Source: an uncultured Bacteroidales bacterium (GTDB taxonomy: Bacteria; Bacteroidota; Bacteroidia; Bacteroidales; UBA932). Taken from it: DNA of 64,000 nucleotides. Shown one piece after another: positions 1-8,859 of this stretch. Every line of letters starts with the position of its first letter. Within the stretch, counting starts at the first letter, position 1. The notes beneath the pieces were generated by a model, which did no database searches, was not told the DNA's origin, and saw nothing but the letters and a program-made list of their open reading frames with translations. Made by a program: the position numbers and the translations under genes. The DNA lies in contig CASEOO010000016.1 of NCBI GenBank assembly GCA_949289565.1, positions 186,001-250,000 on the forward strand, read 5' to 3'.

Positions 1-293
1 TCATATTTTTCTATAATAGTCTCTACAGCCTTCCTGACAGGAAGATTCACCTCGCAGTTCTGCATCCAGATGATGTCCCTGCCGTATTTTGCGGCTTCTC
101 CGAGATGATAGACGTATGCTTTCTGCTGAAGCGAGAGCTGGTCCCATCCTGGAATCTGATAACGCATGATTTTCAGGTCGGCGAATTCATCTATCAGATA
201 TTTGAACCCGTCGCCGGCTTTCTGTCCGCCGGTGCATGACACCATCAAAGCGGAGGCCCCTATTGCTGCCATCATTTTATTTATTTTTATCAT
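1..293 (-). CDS. DPP III-like (M49) dipeptidyl-peptidase lipoprotein, N-terminal part only
   Basis: The reading frame runs off the left edge, so only about 97 residues are visible. It begins with a lipoprotein signal peptide whose lipobox ends LMVSC. The segment that follows (DEFADLKIMRYQ, then GRDIIWMQNCE) resembles the N-terminus of Bacteroides dipeptidyl peptidase III proteins, zinc exopeptidases that remove dipeptides from peptide N-termini. The catalytic HExxGH-type motif would lie outside the window, so activity cannot be judged. ATG at 291-293 is the first in-frame start, and a -7-like box lies about 40 bp upstream. The family call is from memory of the conserved N-terminal region and is moderately sure. 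Confidence 0.6.
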   Translation of the reverse strand, partial: MIKINKMMAAIGASALMVSCTGGQKAGDGFKYLIDEFADLKIMRYQIPGWDQLSLQQKAYVYHLGEAAKYGRDIIWMQNCEVNLPVRKAVETIIEKY

Positions 294-331
294 AATATTA
301 GAGATAATTGATTCCGATTAATATTGCCCGG

Positions 332-339
332 CAAAAATA
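332..339 (-). promoter_or_regulatory. Bacteroidetes-type -7 box for the DPP III-like gene
   Basis: Read on the minus strand this is TATTTTTG, matching TAnnTTTG. It lies just past the terminator of the upstream lipoprotein gene and 39 bp before the ATG at 293. Confidence 0.45.
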
Positions 340-341
340 AG

Positions 342-373
342 AAAAAACCGGCAGACATCAAATCAGCCGGTTT
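342..373 (-). terminator. Rho-independent terminator of the fimbrillin-like lipoprotein pair
   Basis: An 8-bp stem, AAACCGGC (345-352) with GCCGGTTT (366-373), ends in a T-run on the minus strand. It lies 34 bp after the stop of the 407-2530 gene. Confidence 0.75.
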
Positions 374-406
374 CTTAAAACTCAGAGACAGCATCAAATC
401 ATGGAT

Positions 407-2530
407 CTACTGCCACTGAATCTCATCCTTGATATCGAAATCCTCGTTTGAAGCTCCGCCAGGAAGTCCAGTGCCCTGCGGCACCTCAAACTCCAGTGTC
501 ATATTGAAATCCATGCACCACCAAAGTTCTCCTGTCTCTGTCTGATAATTGAGACCGACATAAGTATCAATCCTGACAGCATATTCGGATATTTCAGTAT
601 ATCCCGATGAAGTCATGAACAAAGGATAGCCGGACTGGGACTCTCCTTCTGAATATTCCAGCCCCACCATATTTTCAAAAGCAGGCATTTTGAAATCATA
701 GTCGTCCACAAGATCGAGATAGATATAATGACTGCCATTGTCTGCGGCAGTGATTCCATATTCTCCTGCTCTTGAGAGAAAATCCTGGTCAGTGTTCAAC
801 GGGCTGACAAATCTGTATACAGGCGTTCCTGTCATTCTTTCTATGGCTACATCATATTCTTTCTCCACGAAAGAGAAATATAATTTTCCTGTGCCGACAG
901 GGGCCCAGGTCCCATCCGGATCTATATGCACTGCGGTCTTTCCTCTCTCTGTATCAGTGGACACCATGCCGCCCTCTGACTGAGCCGACACTATCAGCAC
1001 ATACTCTGTATCCGGATACAATTCCGACATCAGGCCGTTTTGACCATATTCATCGAGAGATATCGTGCATCCGGCACCGGAAGCCTCCGCCAGCTCCTCG
1101 TCATCCAGTATATATCCATATGCGGCGATGATTTCCTCGTCGGTTATTCCTCCGGCCTTCTCATAGTCATACCGCACAGCTGAGAAAACTGCATATGCCA
1201 CGCTGGCGACCCCTTCAGCCCTGATATTCACATCCAGCTCGTCATAAGCATTGCGCTCGCTCAGAGATATGTCCAGCTGCGGAGCTTCGCCGGAAGCAGG
1301 GTCAGTCTTGGCCGTCGCCATGGCTGCAGGCGTGATGACATAATCCATGTCAGCATATGCCACGACTACAGCATATTCTGTATCGGCAGAAATATTTACA
1401 GGATTTGCAGTTTCTTTATAAGCCTTGTCCAGGGTGATGCCGCATACACCTGACTCTCCCACCTGGCACATGGCGACACCTTCCTTTGAAAGATTTTCAA
1501 TCGCCCCCCAATTGATACCTTCCTGAGCATTCTCATAGCCGGAAGAATATTCATCCCATGTAGATTTCTCCACAGCCGCGGCACGTATATATGCTCCACG
1601 CTGTCCAGCCACCTCTATCGAGACTGTCGTAGCAGTCTGGCCTGTCACCGTTACTTGCGGGGCTTCCACATCCTTGAAGCCGAACGGAGTCTTGGGAGTT
1701 ATGGTGGAGCGGAAGAAATCCTCGCTCCGGTATGTGCTCTGCATGGCATACTTGTACGCACCAGATGTTTTATCGTAAGCACGAAGGACTACTGTAAAAC
1801 CTTCCGGATAAGTGTCAGGCGCCACTACGAAATTGAAATACAAAGGCTCCTGGCCGAGTTCAAGCGGGTCTCCAGTCTCACCGTTCCAGAATCCTTCCAT
1901 ACGGATATATTTATACTGATCTTCAGGGACGAAGTCAGAATAGGCATCCGAATAAGAGGATTCTTTTATATGAGTTTCCGGCACAAGCATCGTTCCTGCA
2001 ACAGGCTTGCCGTCATTCCTCCACAATGTCAGCCTGTCCAGCTGTTCACCATTTCCGGTAACTCCTATACGGATTATGGCCCCGAGATTGTACATGTCCA
2101 ATTCTCCGCTCTCTGTATAGCCGGCCATCGGATTTGCCTGCATGTCTTGATAACCCCATCCATACTGCTGATAGTTCGGAATATTGACACCGTAACTCAT
2201 GCCGCCGCTGTAATAGTAGTATGGATAGAAAGCCATATAGCTTTCGCTTTCCGTTACGCCTTCGACAGTGGCTGCAGAAGGGTCATCCGGGTCAGGCACT
2301 ACTGTATACCATGAATAGTTGATGTATATCTGATCATTCTCCAACCAGAAAACCTGCCCCTGGTCTCCGAGCCAGGTCTTGGTGTCATCTGCCGAAGGGC
2401 TTTTCAGCGTAAGGGTCACAGTATTGCCGGAAGGCCGGGAATCCGGCTCTATCTCTTCCTTGGCGCACTGCACCATTGCCAGAGGCATGGCAGACAGAAT
2501 GGCGAGGCATTTAAATATATTGTATTTCAT
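407..2530 (-). CDS. Fimbrillin-like surface lipoprotein (paralogue 1)
   Basis: This 707-residue protein has a signal peptide with a lipobox ending MVQC (Cys22), so it is probably a lipidated outer-surface protein. Residues about 35-290 look like a Mfa/FimA-type fimbrillin N-domain: a TKTW-like strand, a short VVPDPDDPS stretch, then ANPMAGYT and NLGAIIRIGVTG. Further beta-rich, fibronectin-like segments follow. It has the same architecture as the next gene, from which it is separated by 12 bp, so the two are a tandem duplication in one operon. Adhesin or fimbrial tip/stalk roles are possible. No function is shown directly. Confidence 0.65.
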   Translation of the reverse strand: MKYNIFKCLAILSAMPLAMVQCAKEEIEPDSRPSGNTVTLTLKSPSADDTKTWLGDQGQVFWLENDQIYINYSWYTVVPDPDDPSAATVEGVTESESYMAFYPYYYYSGGMSYGVNIPNYQQYGWGYQDMQANPMAGYTESGELDMYNLGAIIRIGVTGNGEQLDRLTLWRNDGKPVAGTMLVPETHIKESSYSDAYSDFVPEDQYKYIRMEGFWNGETGDPLELGQEPLYFNFVVAPDTYPEGFTVVLRAYDKTSGAYKYAMQSTYRSEDFFRSTITPKTPFGFKDVEAPQVTVTGQTATTVSIEVAGQRGAYIRAAAVEKSTWDEYSSGYENAQEGINWGAIENLSKEGVAMCQVGESGVCGITLDKAYKETANPVNISADTEYAVVVAYADMDYVITPAAMATAKTDPASGEAPQLDISLSERNAYDELDVNIRAEGVASVAYAVFSAVRYDYEKAGGITDEEIIAAYGYILDDEELAEASGAGCTISLDEYGQNGLMSELYPDTEYVLIVSAQSEGGMVSTDTERGKTAVHIDPDGTWAPVGTGKLYFSFVEKEYDVAIERMTGTPVYRFVSPLNTDQDFLSRAGEYGITAADNGSHYIYLDLVDDYDFKMPAFENMVGLEYSEGESQSGYPLFMTSSGYTEISEYAVRIDTYVGLNYQTETGELWWCMDFNMTLEFEVPQGTGLPGGASNEDFDIKDEIQWQ

Positions 2531-2542
2531 GATTTTGTCCTT

Positions 2543-4630
2543 TTATAGAATTTCAGAAGTGTTTATCGGTATCTCGATGCTGATATTGCAGTAGTCCAGA
2601 GTCTTGTCATAGTCCATGACATCAGAAGTCAGGTCTGCAGATCCGTTCATGCGAATGGCGTATGAATCCTCGGAGACATAGACATTGCTGCATGAAAAAT
2701 ATACAGATTCTCCGTTTTCATTCTTGAAGCCAGTGAAACTTTCTTCAGGGTAGATGTTCATATAGCCATCGTTCAGATCCAGATACAGGTATGTACTGTC
2801 ATAAGAAGAGTCTGGAGTGCAGCCAAGGCCGGTCATATATTGCGAGAACTCATCATTTTCGTGAATATTCCATGCTATCCTGTATATCTCCATGCCTGAC
2901 ACTTTCTCCACGGCCATTCCCGGCATCTCTATATTGTATTCGTATTCATATCCGTCAGATGTCCATTTGTACACATGGACAGATGCATCTGAGGAGAATT
3001 CTTCCCACTGCGGATTGTCCGGCAAGTGTTGCGGCGTGGTGTATTCTTCTTTCATGACAGTTTCTCCGCCGCCTGCAGCTATGGCAGCCACTATGAAGAC
3101 ATAATCCGTCGAAGGATATACAGTATCGTAGTCATATTCGAAGAGATAGCCTTCGCCCTTGGCCAGCGCCAGAGACTCCTCGTCTAATGCATAGGATGAG
3201 AAAAGTGCGATATCCCTGTCGTCCATACCGGCCGCTGTCATCTGCTGATACGTGGCAAGCGGCATGGATGCCACTCTGATTTCCGATGCAGAATTTCCGG
3301 CCTTGATGTTCAGATAGATGTCATAATATGAACTTTCTTCTTCTGCAACAGCTATGTCAAGCGACGGTCCGGCGTCCTCCGCCGGATCTGTAACTGCTTT
3401 CGTCGCAAAAGCTCCTCCGACAGGGTCTTCCGAATTTCCATAAGAAGCCACTATATAATACTCAGTGCCGGCGTTCATGTCCACGAATTCCCCTTCGTAA
3501 AAATTATAGAATTTCTCGACAGTGGCTGTATAAGTGCCGTCTGCGCCCAGGACAGTGACATTCGGAGTATCCCAAAGAGCGGAAATGGCATAGTTGTACT
3601 GCGCCATTTCATCACCTGTAAGATCGATTGGAGGCAAGATATCGTATACAGGGCCATAAACAGCGGCGCTTCTGATTTCCATTCCAGGCTCAGCCTCCAC
3701 TTTATAGGTCACTGAGTGAGAAGTCTGGCTGAGAATAGTGACTTCCGGCCTCGGAAGAGGGTCGAATTCAAATGCGGCCATAGGCACCAGAGTGGAACGG
3801 AAAACTTCCACAGGACTTGTCATTTTCTTCACTGTCACATCTCCGTTCATATCTGCAGCCATCACCGTAAAGGACGGGTAAGTCTGCGGAGGGACCACGA
3901 AATAAAAATATTCGGGATCTTCGCTCAGGATGACGGGAACATAATCCTCGTCGCCAGGATAAAGTTCTATGCACTGGGTTGAATTTCCTTCGTACTGGAA
4001 ATCACTGTACGTATCAGCCATGACGCCATCCCTGACATCAGCCACCGGAATCTTCAAAGATCCGCTGATGAAAGTGCCGTCAGCAGTGGACACAGCCACG
4101 CTTCTCACCTCCTCGCCATTTCCAGCAATACCTATGCGGAGCAAGCCTCCGGCATTTCTGAACTGCAGCTCCGGGGTGGTGCTGTAAGCCACCATGGGAT
4201 TATAGCCGTCAGCAAATGTGTTTTGAGAATATGCCGGATAAGACGAAAAACCCACAGACAGATACTCTTCTGACCATGAATAGACATTGGAGCCGTATGT
4301 GGCAAGATACTCATTGCTCGCGGCGACATTTTCAACGATACCCACTGACGGGTCGGACGAATCAGGAATCACTGGATACCGCTTGCCGTTTATGTCCACG
4401 ACATCGCCCTCGTTCCAGATGACTTTTCCCAGATTTCCTTCCGTGACGATGGAAGTCTTTGTACCTGTTTCCTGATGGTTTTCAGCGCTTCTGACTGTGA
4501 TGGTCACTGTCTCTTCTGACGGGTTACCCCCCCCCAGACCAGACTGGAGCTCATCTTCCTTTGAACATTGCACGAAAAGCAGCGATACTGCCGCAAGTCC
4601 TGCAACGGCATTGAAAAGATAGGTTTTCAT
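2543..4630 (-). CDS. Fimbrillin-like surface lipoprotein (paralogue 2) with G9 tract
   Basis: This 695-residue protein has a signal peptide with a lipobox ending LFVQC (Cys22). It shares the layout of the downstream paralogue: a fimbrillin-like N-domain with YPVIPDSSDPS and NPMVAYST, then NAGGLLRIGIAGNGE, then long beta-rich repeats. Nine consecutive G bases on the coding strand encode a Gly run just after the lipidated Cys, so slippage there would shift frame and switch the protein off. It is the first gene of the two-gene unit. The -7 box at 4715-4722 and the divergent C11 protease gene lie upstream. Confidence 0.65.
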   Translation of the reverse strand: MKTYLFNAVAGLAAVSLLFVQCSKEDELQSGLGGGNPSEETVTITVRSAENHQETGTKTSIVTEGNLGKVIWNEGDVVDINGKRYPVIPDSSDPSVGIVENVAASNEYLATYGSNVYSWSEEYLSVGFSSYPAYSQNTFADGYNPMVAYSTTPELQFRNAGGLLRIGIAGNGEEVRSVAVSTADGTFISGSLKIPVADVRDGVMADTYSDFQYEGNSTQCIELYPGDEDYVPVILSEDPEYFYFVVPPQTYPSFTVMAADMNGDVTVKKMTSPVEVFRSTLVPMAAFEFDPLPRPEVTILSQTSHSVTYKVEAEPGMEIRSAAVYGPVYDILPPIDLTGDEMAQYNYAISALWDTPNVTVLGADGTYTATVEKFYNFYEGEFVDMNAGTEYYIVASYGNSEDPVGGAFATKAVTDPAEDAGPSLDIAVAEEESSYYDIYLNIKAGNSASEIRVASMPLATYQQMTAAGMDDRDIALFSSYALDEESLALAKGEGYLFEYDYDTVYPSTDYVFIVAAIAAGGGETVMKEEYTTPQHLPDNPQWEEFSSDASVHVYKWTSDGYEYEYNIEMPGMAVEKVSGMEIYRIAWNIHENDEFSQYMTGLGCTPDSSYDSTYLYLDLNDGYMNIYPEESFTGFKNENGESVYFSCSNVYVSEDSYAIRMNGSADLTSDVMDYDKTLDYCNISIEIPINTSEIL
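4527..4535 (-). repeat. G9 homopolymer inside a lipoprotein gene
   Basis: Nine C bases on the + strand (nine G on the coding strand) lie about 100 bp after the start codon of the 2543-4630 gene. As read, the tract keeps the frame open. Confidence 0.9.
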
Positions 4631-4714
4631 ATAAAAAGAAAATTTGAATTTAGATTTTCACAGCAAACATATTTTCACCCCGGGACATATGCTCCGCAAT
4701 GCCCGCGTTTCTGA

Positions 4715-4722
4715 CAAATATA
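4715..4722 (-). promoter_or_regulatory. -7 box for the fimbrillin-like pair
   Basis: The minus strand reads TATATTTG, an exact TAnnTTTG match, 85 bp upstream of the ATG at 4630. No TTTG sits at the expected -33 distance. Confidence 0.5.
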
Positions 4723-4765
4723 GCGATTTTTTCTGTCTTCCCATATCAACTATGGAAAATTTACG

Positions 4766-4773
4766 TAGTTTTG
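4766..4773 (+). promoter_or_regulatory. -7 box for the C11 protease gene
   Basis: TAGTTTTG matches TAnnTTTG and lies 36 bp upstream of the ATG at 4810. It is divergent from the minus-strand box at 4715-4722. Confidence 0.5.
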
Positions 4774-4809
4774 CAAAGCTTTCCGCCCTGAGACGGAACT
4801 TTAAGAAAT

Positions 4810-6147
4810 ATGAAGAGCATATACAATATTATTATAAGTGCATCGCTGGCCGCGACGGTCTTGTCTTCATGCGGGGACTCTCTGAAGCCGGACTTTTCCG
4901 GAGGCAGGAATTTCTGGAACGGAAACATAGGAGCTGTGACCAGAAATCCTTCGGAAGATACCAGACGGACGCTCCTGGTGTATTCTGCAGGCTTCAACAA
5001 CCTCTCCAATGCTCTTCGCGATGACATAGATGACATTTTCGAAAGCTATCTGCCCGAAGGATACGGCTACAGCGACAACCTTCTGGTTTTTGCACATCAC
5101 TCTAAATCAGGCTACAGCACAGACATTCCGCCCTGCCTTATAAGACTGTACATAAATCATGACGGGCAAGCTGTCAGGGACACCGTCCATACATGGCCCT
5201 CCGGCACCAGGGCTGTGGACCCGGAGACACTGGCGGATGTACTCAGCTATGTGAAAGAAAATTTTCCGTCGAAAGAATACGGGATGATATTCTCTTCTCA
5301 CGCATCTGGCTGGCTTCCTCCAGGATACAGCCTGTATACCAGCCCGTCATATTCCGCGCCGGAAGCCTCTGCCAGCTCTGGAAGCATCGCGGCCAAAACT
5401 GCTGGAAAGCCAGAAAGAAGCATCGGGCAGGATGCAGGGAACAATGCTGAAATGGATGTCAGGGAATTCGCCAAGGCCATTCCCTTCAAGCTGAGCTACC
5501 TCATCTTCGACGCCTGCCTGACAGGAGGAGTGGAAGTGGCATACGAACTCAAGGACAAGTGCGGCTATCTGGTATTCTCTTCCGAGGAAATATTGTCAGA
5601 CGGGATGGTGTACACAAATATCACAAGCCGGCTTCTGGAAGAGACTCCGTCAAATCTCATCGGCGTAGCTGAAGACTATTTCAACCATTACAATTCCCAG
5701 AGCGGCCAGTACAGGTCCGCCCTCATATCGGTGGTGGACTGCGGCATGCTGGAGCCGCTCGCCGAAGCATGCGAAAAAATATTCAGCGGACATACCGGAC
5801 AGCTTCCAGGCATAGACCACACGAAAGTCCAGCAGCTGAACTACACCCACACTGACAGATATGGCAATGCATATCCTTGCTATTTTTACGACCTCCGCGA
5901 CATCGTTTCCCAGGCCGCATCCGAGGCTGAGCTTATGGAAGTGGATGAAGCTCTGGCCGGCTGCGTTCTGTACAAGGCGAACACGGAATATTTCTTCGAC
6001 TCTAAAATCGACACATTCTGCGGACTGAGCATGTATCTGCCGAGCGCCCTGAAAGCCGGAAGCACAAGAGACTATCTGAATGATTATTACAAAGGATACA
6101 AATGGAACCAGGCCACGCACTGGATTCCCGACATCGACATATATTAA
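4810..6147 (+). CDS. Clostripain-like (C11 family) cysteine protease lipoprotein
   Basis: This 445-residue protein has a signal peptide with a lipobox ending LSSC (Cys21), then a C11 peptidase domain. The likely catalytic pair is His164 in SSHASGW and Cys235 in FDACLTGG, the usual strand-end positions in clan CD enzymes. C11 enzymes cut after basic residues (Arg or Lys) and many self-activate. A low-complexity Ser/Ala/Gly stretch at about 180-210 lies between the two motifs and may be the loop that is processed. It is single in its transcription unit, bounded by its own -7 box and a strong terminator. It is divergent from the fimbrillin-like lipoproteins, which may be substrates, but that is inference. 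Confidence 0.8.
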   Translation: MKSIYNIIISASLAATVLSSCGDSLKPDFSGGRNFWNGNIGAVTRNPSEDTRRTLLVYSAGFNNLSNALRDDIDDIFESYLPEGYGYSDNLLVFAHHSKSGYSTDIPPCLIRLYINHDGQAVRDTVHTWPSGTRAVDPETLADVLSYVKENFPSKEYGMIFSSHASGWLPPGYSLYTSPSYSAPEASASSGSIAAKTAGKPERSIGQDAGNNAEMDVREFAKAIPFKLSYLIFDACLTGGVEVAYELKDKCGYLVFSSEEILSDGMVYTNITSRLLEETPSNLIGVAEDYFNHYNSQSGQYRSALISVVDCGMLEPLAEACEKIFSGHTGQLPGIDHTKVQQLNYTHTDRYGNAYPCYFYDLRDIVSQAASEAELMEVDEALAGCVLYKANTEYFFDSKIDTFCGLSMYLPSALKAGSTRDYLNDYYKGYKWNQATHWIPDIDIY

Positions 6148-6163
6148 GATGCTATATATCTGC

Positions 6164-6202
6164 AAAAAAAGTTATGCGGCTGGACGTGGCATAACTTTTT
6201 TT
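6164..6202 (+). terminator. Rho-independent terminator after the C11 protease gene
   Basis: A 14-bp perfect stem (6164-6177 with 6189-6202) closes an 11-nt loop. A and T runs at its base make it usable on both strands. The rplY promoter follows at once. Confidence 0.85.
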
Positions 6203-6204
6203 TG

Positions 6205-6212
6205 TATATTTG
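6205..6212 (+). promoter_or_regulatory. -7 box of rplY-pth; leader with small hairpins
   Basis: TATATTTG matches TAnnTTTG. The leader to the ATG at 6292 is about 73 nt and holds a 7-bp hairpin at 6221-6238 (AAAAGCC, AAAA, GGCTTTT) that could affect expression. Confidence 0.6.
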
Positions 6213-6291
6213 CAGCCCCTAAAAGCCAAAAGGCTTTTGGTGCAATGGGGTCCGGGAACGGACTGAGTAACACATTTTCAAATTAAACAAG

Positions 6292-6867
6292 ATGAAACAC
6301 ATTGAATTGAAAGGCGTTGTCCGCGAAGCAGGCAACAAGGCGGCAGTAAAAAGCATCCGCAAGCAGGGCCTGGTGCCTTGCAACATTTATGGCGCAGGCA
6401 TCGAGAATGTTCTCTTCACAGTGACAGCAAAGGATCTGAAAGCGCTCACTCACACTCCTAACTCCTACATCGTAGAGCTCGAGCTCAACGACGGCAAGAA
6501 ATTCAAGGCAGTGCTCCATGAAGTGCAGTGGCATCCTGTCACAGACGAAGCTCTTCACGTAGACTTCCTCGCCATCGCAGAAGACAAGCCGGTAGTTATA
6601 GATGTGCCTGTAGTGATCACCGGTCACTCAGAAGGTGTGAAACTCGGAGGAAAGCTCCTCGTTTCTTCACGCAAGCTCCGCATCAGCGCACTCATCGAGA
6701 ACCTGCCTGACAGCCTCGAGGTTGACACTACCAACCTTATGATCGGCAAGCAGATTGTAGCCGGCGACCTTCACTACGACAACATCAACATCGTGTCTCC
6801 GAAGGGAACCATCATCTGCTCCGTAAGGGCTACCCGCGCCACAGCACAGGCTGCACAGAACGCTTAA
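6292..6867 (+). CDS. rplY: 50S ribosomal protein L25/CTC family
   Basis: At 191 residues this is the long CTC form: an L25 domain that binds 5S rRNA (residues about 1-95), then the C-terminal TL5-like beta domain. Recognisable segments are GLVPCNIYG near residue 25 and LHVDFLAI near 85. It sits directly before pth, the common rplY/ctc-pth arrangement in many bacteria. The alanine-rich tail is typical of the family in Bacteroidota. The call is firm. Confidence 0.93.
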   Translation: MKHIELKGVVREAGNKAAVKSIRKQGLVPCNIYGAGIENVLFTVTAKDLKALTHTPNSYIVELELNDGKKFKAVLHEVQWHPVTDEALHVDFLAIAEDKPVVIDVPVVITGHSEGVKLGGKLLVSSRKLRISALIENLPDSLEVDTTNLMIGKQIVAGDLHYDNINIVSPKGTIICSVRATRATAQAAQNA

Positions 6868-6892
6868 TTCATCGGACTGACCTAAGTTAGGT

Positions 6893-7534
6893 ATGGAGAA
6901 CTTTCTGGTAGCCGGATTGGGAAATATCGGCGCAGAATATTCAAATACCAGACACAACATGGGTTTTATGGTATTGGATGCCTGGGTTCAGGCATCCAAT
7001 ACTGTTTTCCAGTCTGGTAGATACGGAAGCACTGCGGAAATATCATTCAAAGGGCGTAAATTCACCCTGCTCAAGCCATCCACGTACATGAATCTGAGCG
7101 GGAAGGCTGTCAGATACTGGATGAACGAACTCAAGCTTCCGCTGGACCATCTGCTCGTCATATCCGACGACCTGAACCTTCCGTTCGGCACGCTCCGCAT
7201 GAGAAAAAACGGCAGCGCAGGAGGGCACAACGGGCTGACAAACATCACTGATATGCTCGGAAGCCAGGAATACGCCAGGATAAGAGTAGGCATCGGGAAC
7301 AACTTCAGCCGCGGAGGACAGATAGATTTCGTGCTGGGCGAACTGAGCGCTGAAGAAAAAGCTCAAATGCCTGAAATCTGCGAAAGAGTGATTGCAGGCA
7401 TCAAATCATTCGCCACTGCAGGACCTGACAGAGCCATGACAGCACTCAACGCCAGGCCAAAGCCTGGCACAGAGAAAGAAGGAAAACAGACGGCCGCAGG
7501 TTCAGCGCCAGATACGCCGAAGGACTGCCAGTAG
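6893..7534 (+). CDS. pth: Peptidyl-tRNA hydrolase
   Basis: The enzyme frees tRNA from peptidyl-tRNA that drops off ribosomes. The N-terminus has GLGNIG, then the TRHNMGF signature with the catalytic His at residue 21. The middle has LNLPFGTLRM and SAGGHNGL. At 213 residues it exceeds the usual 185-195 because of a hydrophilic C-terminal tail rich in Lys, Gly and Pro. It lies 25 bp after rplY and probably shares its transcript. Its last 33 bp overlap the convergent S26-type peptidase gene. Confidence 0.94.
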   Translation: MENFLVAGLGNIGAEYSNTRHNMGFMVLDAWVQASNTVFQSGRYGSTAEISFKGRKFTLLKPSTYMNLSGKAVRYWMNELKLPLDHLLVISDDLNLPFGTLRMRKNGSAGGHNGLTNITDMLGSQEYARIRVGIGNNFSRGGQIDFVLGELSAEEKAQMPEICERVIAGIKSFATAGPDRAMTALNARPKPGTEKEGKQTAAGSAPDTPKDCQ

Positions 7535-7981
7535 CAGCCTCCTGACAGGCATCATTCTTTTCCACAAATACGAACACCTCTTCCAGGAATCAGAGCTGCA
7601 GAGCCATTCTTTTCCGGAAGGGGTGATTCTTTTCACCATCACGCCTGCGACACTTTCAGGAGAGGCATACTCCATCCCCTTCACATTGCCGTCCCCCATT
7701 GTCCTGTATAGCAGATTCCCGTCAGAAGCTCTCTCCACAGCATAAATTCTGTGGAGAATATATTTATCGTGGAATCTGAACAAAATCACTTCGCCTTCCG
7801 GCAGCTCCCTGCCATCGTATTTTTCCAGGCATACACGATCCTTCTCATTTCTCATGAACGGAAACATGCTGTATCCTTTTACAGTAAAGGTCACGGCATG
7901 CCCGTCCTCCAGGCTCTCGCATACCTGGGCGAAAAAGACATCATTAGGGATGATGATGGTCCTGTGTTCCTTATCTGGCAT
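7502..7981 (-). CDS. S24/S26-type signal-peptidase-like protease of the PqqD-ABC cluster
   Basis: This 159-residue protein resembles the signal peptidase fold. The nucleophile would be Ser in KGYSMFP (about residue 38). A His in YILHRI stands where SipW/ER-type peptidases carry their base, and GDGN resembles the conserved GDNN box. There is no N-terminal membrane anchor, but the C-terminus is a basic, hydrophobic helix that could bind the membrane. It is last in a minus-strand operon with PqqD-like, ABC exporter and HPr-kinase-like genes, overlapping the latter by 11 bp. A role in trimming an exported peptide is inference. Confidence 0.7.
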   Translation of the reverse strand: MPDKEHRTIIIPNDVFFAQVCESLEDGHAVTFTVKGYSMFPFMRNEKDRVCLEKYDGRELPEGEVILFRFHDKYILHRIYAVERASDGNLLYRTMGDGNVKGMEYASPESVAGVMVKRITPSGKEWLCSSDSWKRCSYLWKRMMPVRRLLLAVLRRIWR

Positions 7982-8858
7982 CTCTGAACACAGTATTATA
8001 TGTCAGCTCAGCGGCAGCTGTGTCAGGCAGGCACTCCAAATGATAGAATGATGCCGATGACACTGCATCTGAAACAAAATCACAGACCAGGTCCGAGGTC
8101 TCGTCGACATAGTTGAAAGCCGGAGGCGCAGAAGGCAGCAAAGCTCCAATCGCCTGCAGAGGAGGAAGTGCGGTGATTCTGTTGAAAGGCGCCTGGCTGA
8201 GACGCACCATTGCCCTCAGCGGATATTTCTCCTGACGATAGCACGGGGTCTTGCCGCTCCATGGTGAACCGTAAACCATGACACGCCCGTCATCGAAGAC
8301 CCTGACAAAAGGGCTGTCGTCATTCAGCAGGAACATGCCGGGATATCTTTCGCGCAGAAGCCTGGTATGGGTGCTTTTTCCTGTACCTGATTCTCCGAGA
8401 AACATGGCGGCCACCCCGTTGCACACATTAACAGAGCTATGCACTGCCACGCATTTTCCTTTGACTGCGAGCATATTGAGAGCCATCCACAGGCCGAAAC
8501 GCACCATAGACGGGGAATATTTCCCTGCAGTGCTGAAGATTTCAGATGCACCAGGGCTCCAGAGAAGCACCAGAGTGGAAATCTTGTCCGGAGACTTCAT
8601 GTCGAAGTAAATCCTGTCTCCGGCTTTCCCATAAGAACAGTCTATCCCTTCAAAGCTGATTTCATAACAGATTTCGCGGCTCTGATATTCAGGAGACTGC
8701 AGCACTTCGGACTCGTCAAGCTCTGTCTTTATATAAAAATCAGGAGCTTTGTCAGTAAAGAAATCCGCGAAAGCGCCTGACCTGTCGATATATTGCAGGA
8801 AGGAAGCTCCAGTCACCGAAAAAGAATAGTCTGCGACCAATATTTTTCTTTCATCCAT
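7971..8858 (-). CDS. HPr kinase/PEPCK-like P-loop protein of the PqqD-ABC cluster
   Basis: The P-loop GESGTGKST at about residues 155-163, followed by LLNDD, is the pattern of HPr kinase/phosphorylase and its PEPCK-like relatives. In RiPP clusters, relatives of this family phosphorylate peptides (paeninodin kinase is the known example). I chose ATG at 8858 (295 aa) because it lies one base after the stop of the ABC gene; an in-frame ATG at 8882 would add eight residues. No HPr gene is nearby, so a carbon-control role is unlikely. The substrate cannot be named. Confidence 0.65.
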   Translation of the reverse strand: MDERKILVADYSFSVTGASFLQYIDRSGAFADFFTDKAPDFYIKTELDESEVLQSPEYQSREICYEISFEGIDCSYGKAGDRIYFDMKSPDKISTLVLLWSPGASEIFSTAGKYSPSMVRFGLWMALNMLAVKGKCVAVHSSVNVCNGVAAMFLGESGTGKSTHTRLLRERYPGMFLLNDDSPFVRVFDDGRVMVYGSPWSGKTPCYRQEKYPLRAMVRLSQAPFNRITALPPLQAIGALLPSAPPAFNYVDETSDLVCDFVSDAVSSASFYHLECLPDTAAAELTYNTVFRDAR

Positions 8859-8859
8859 A

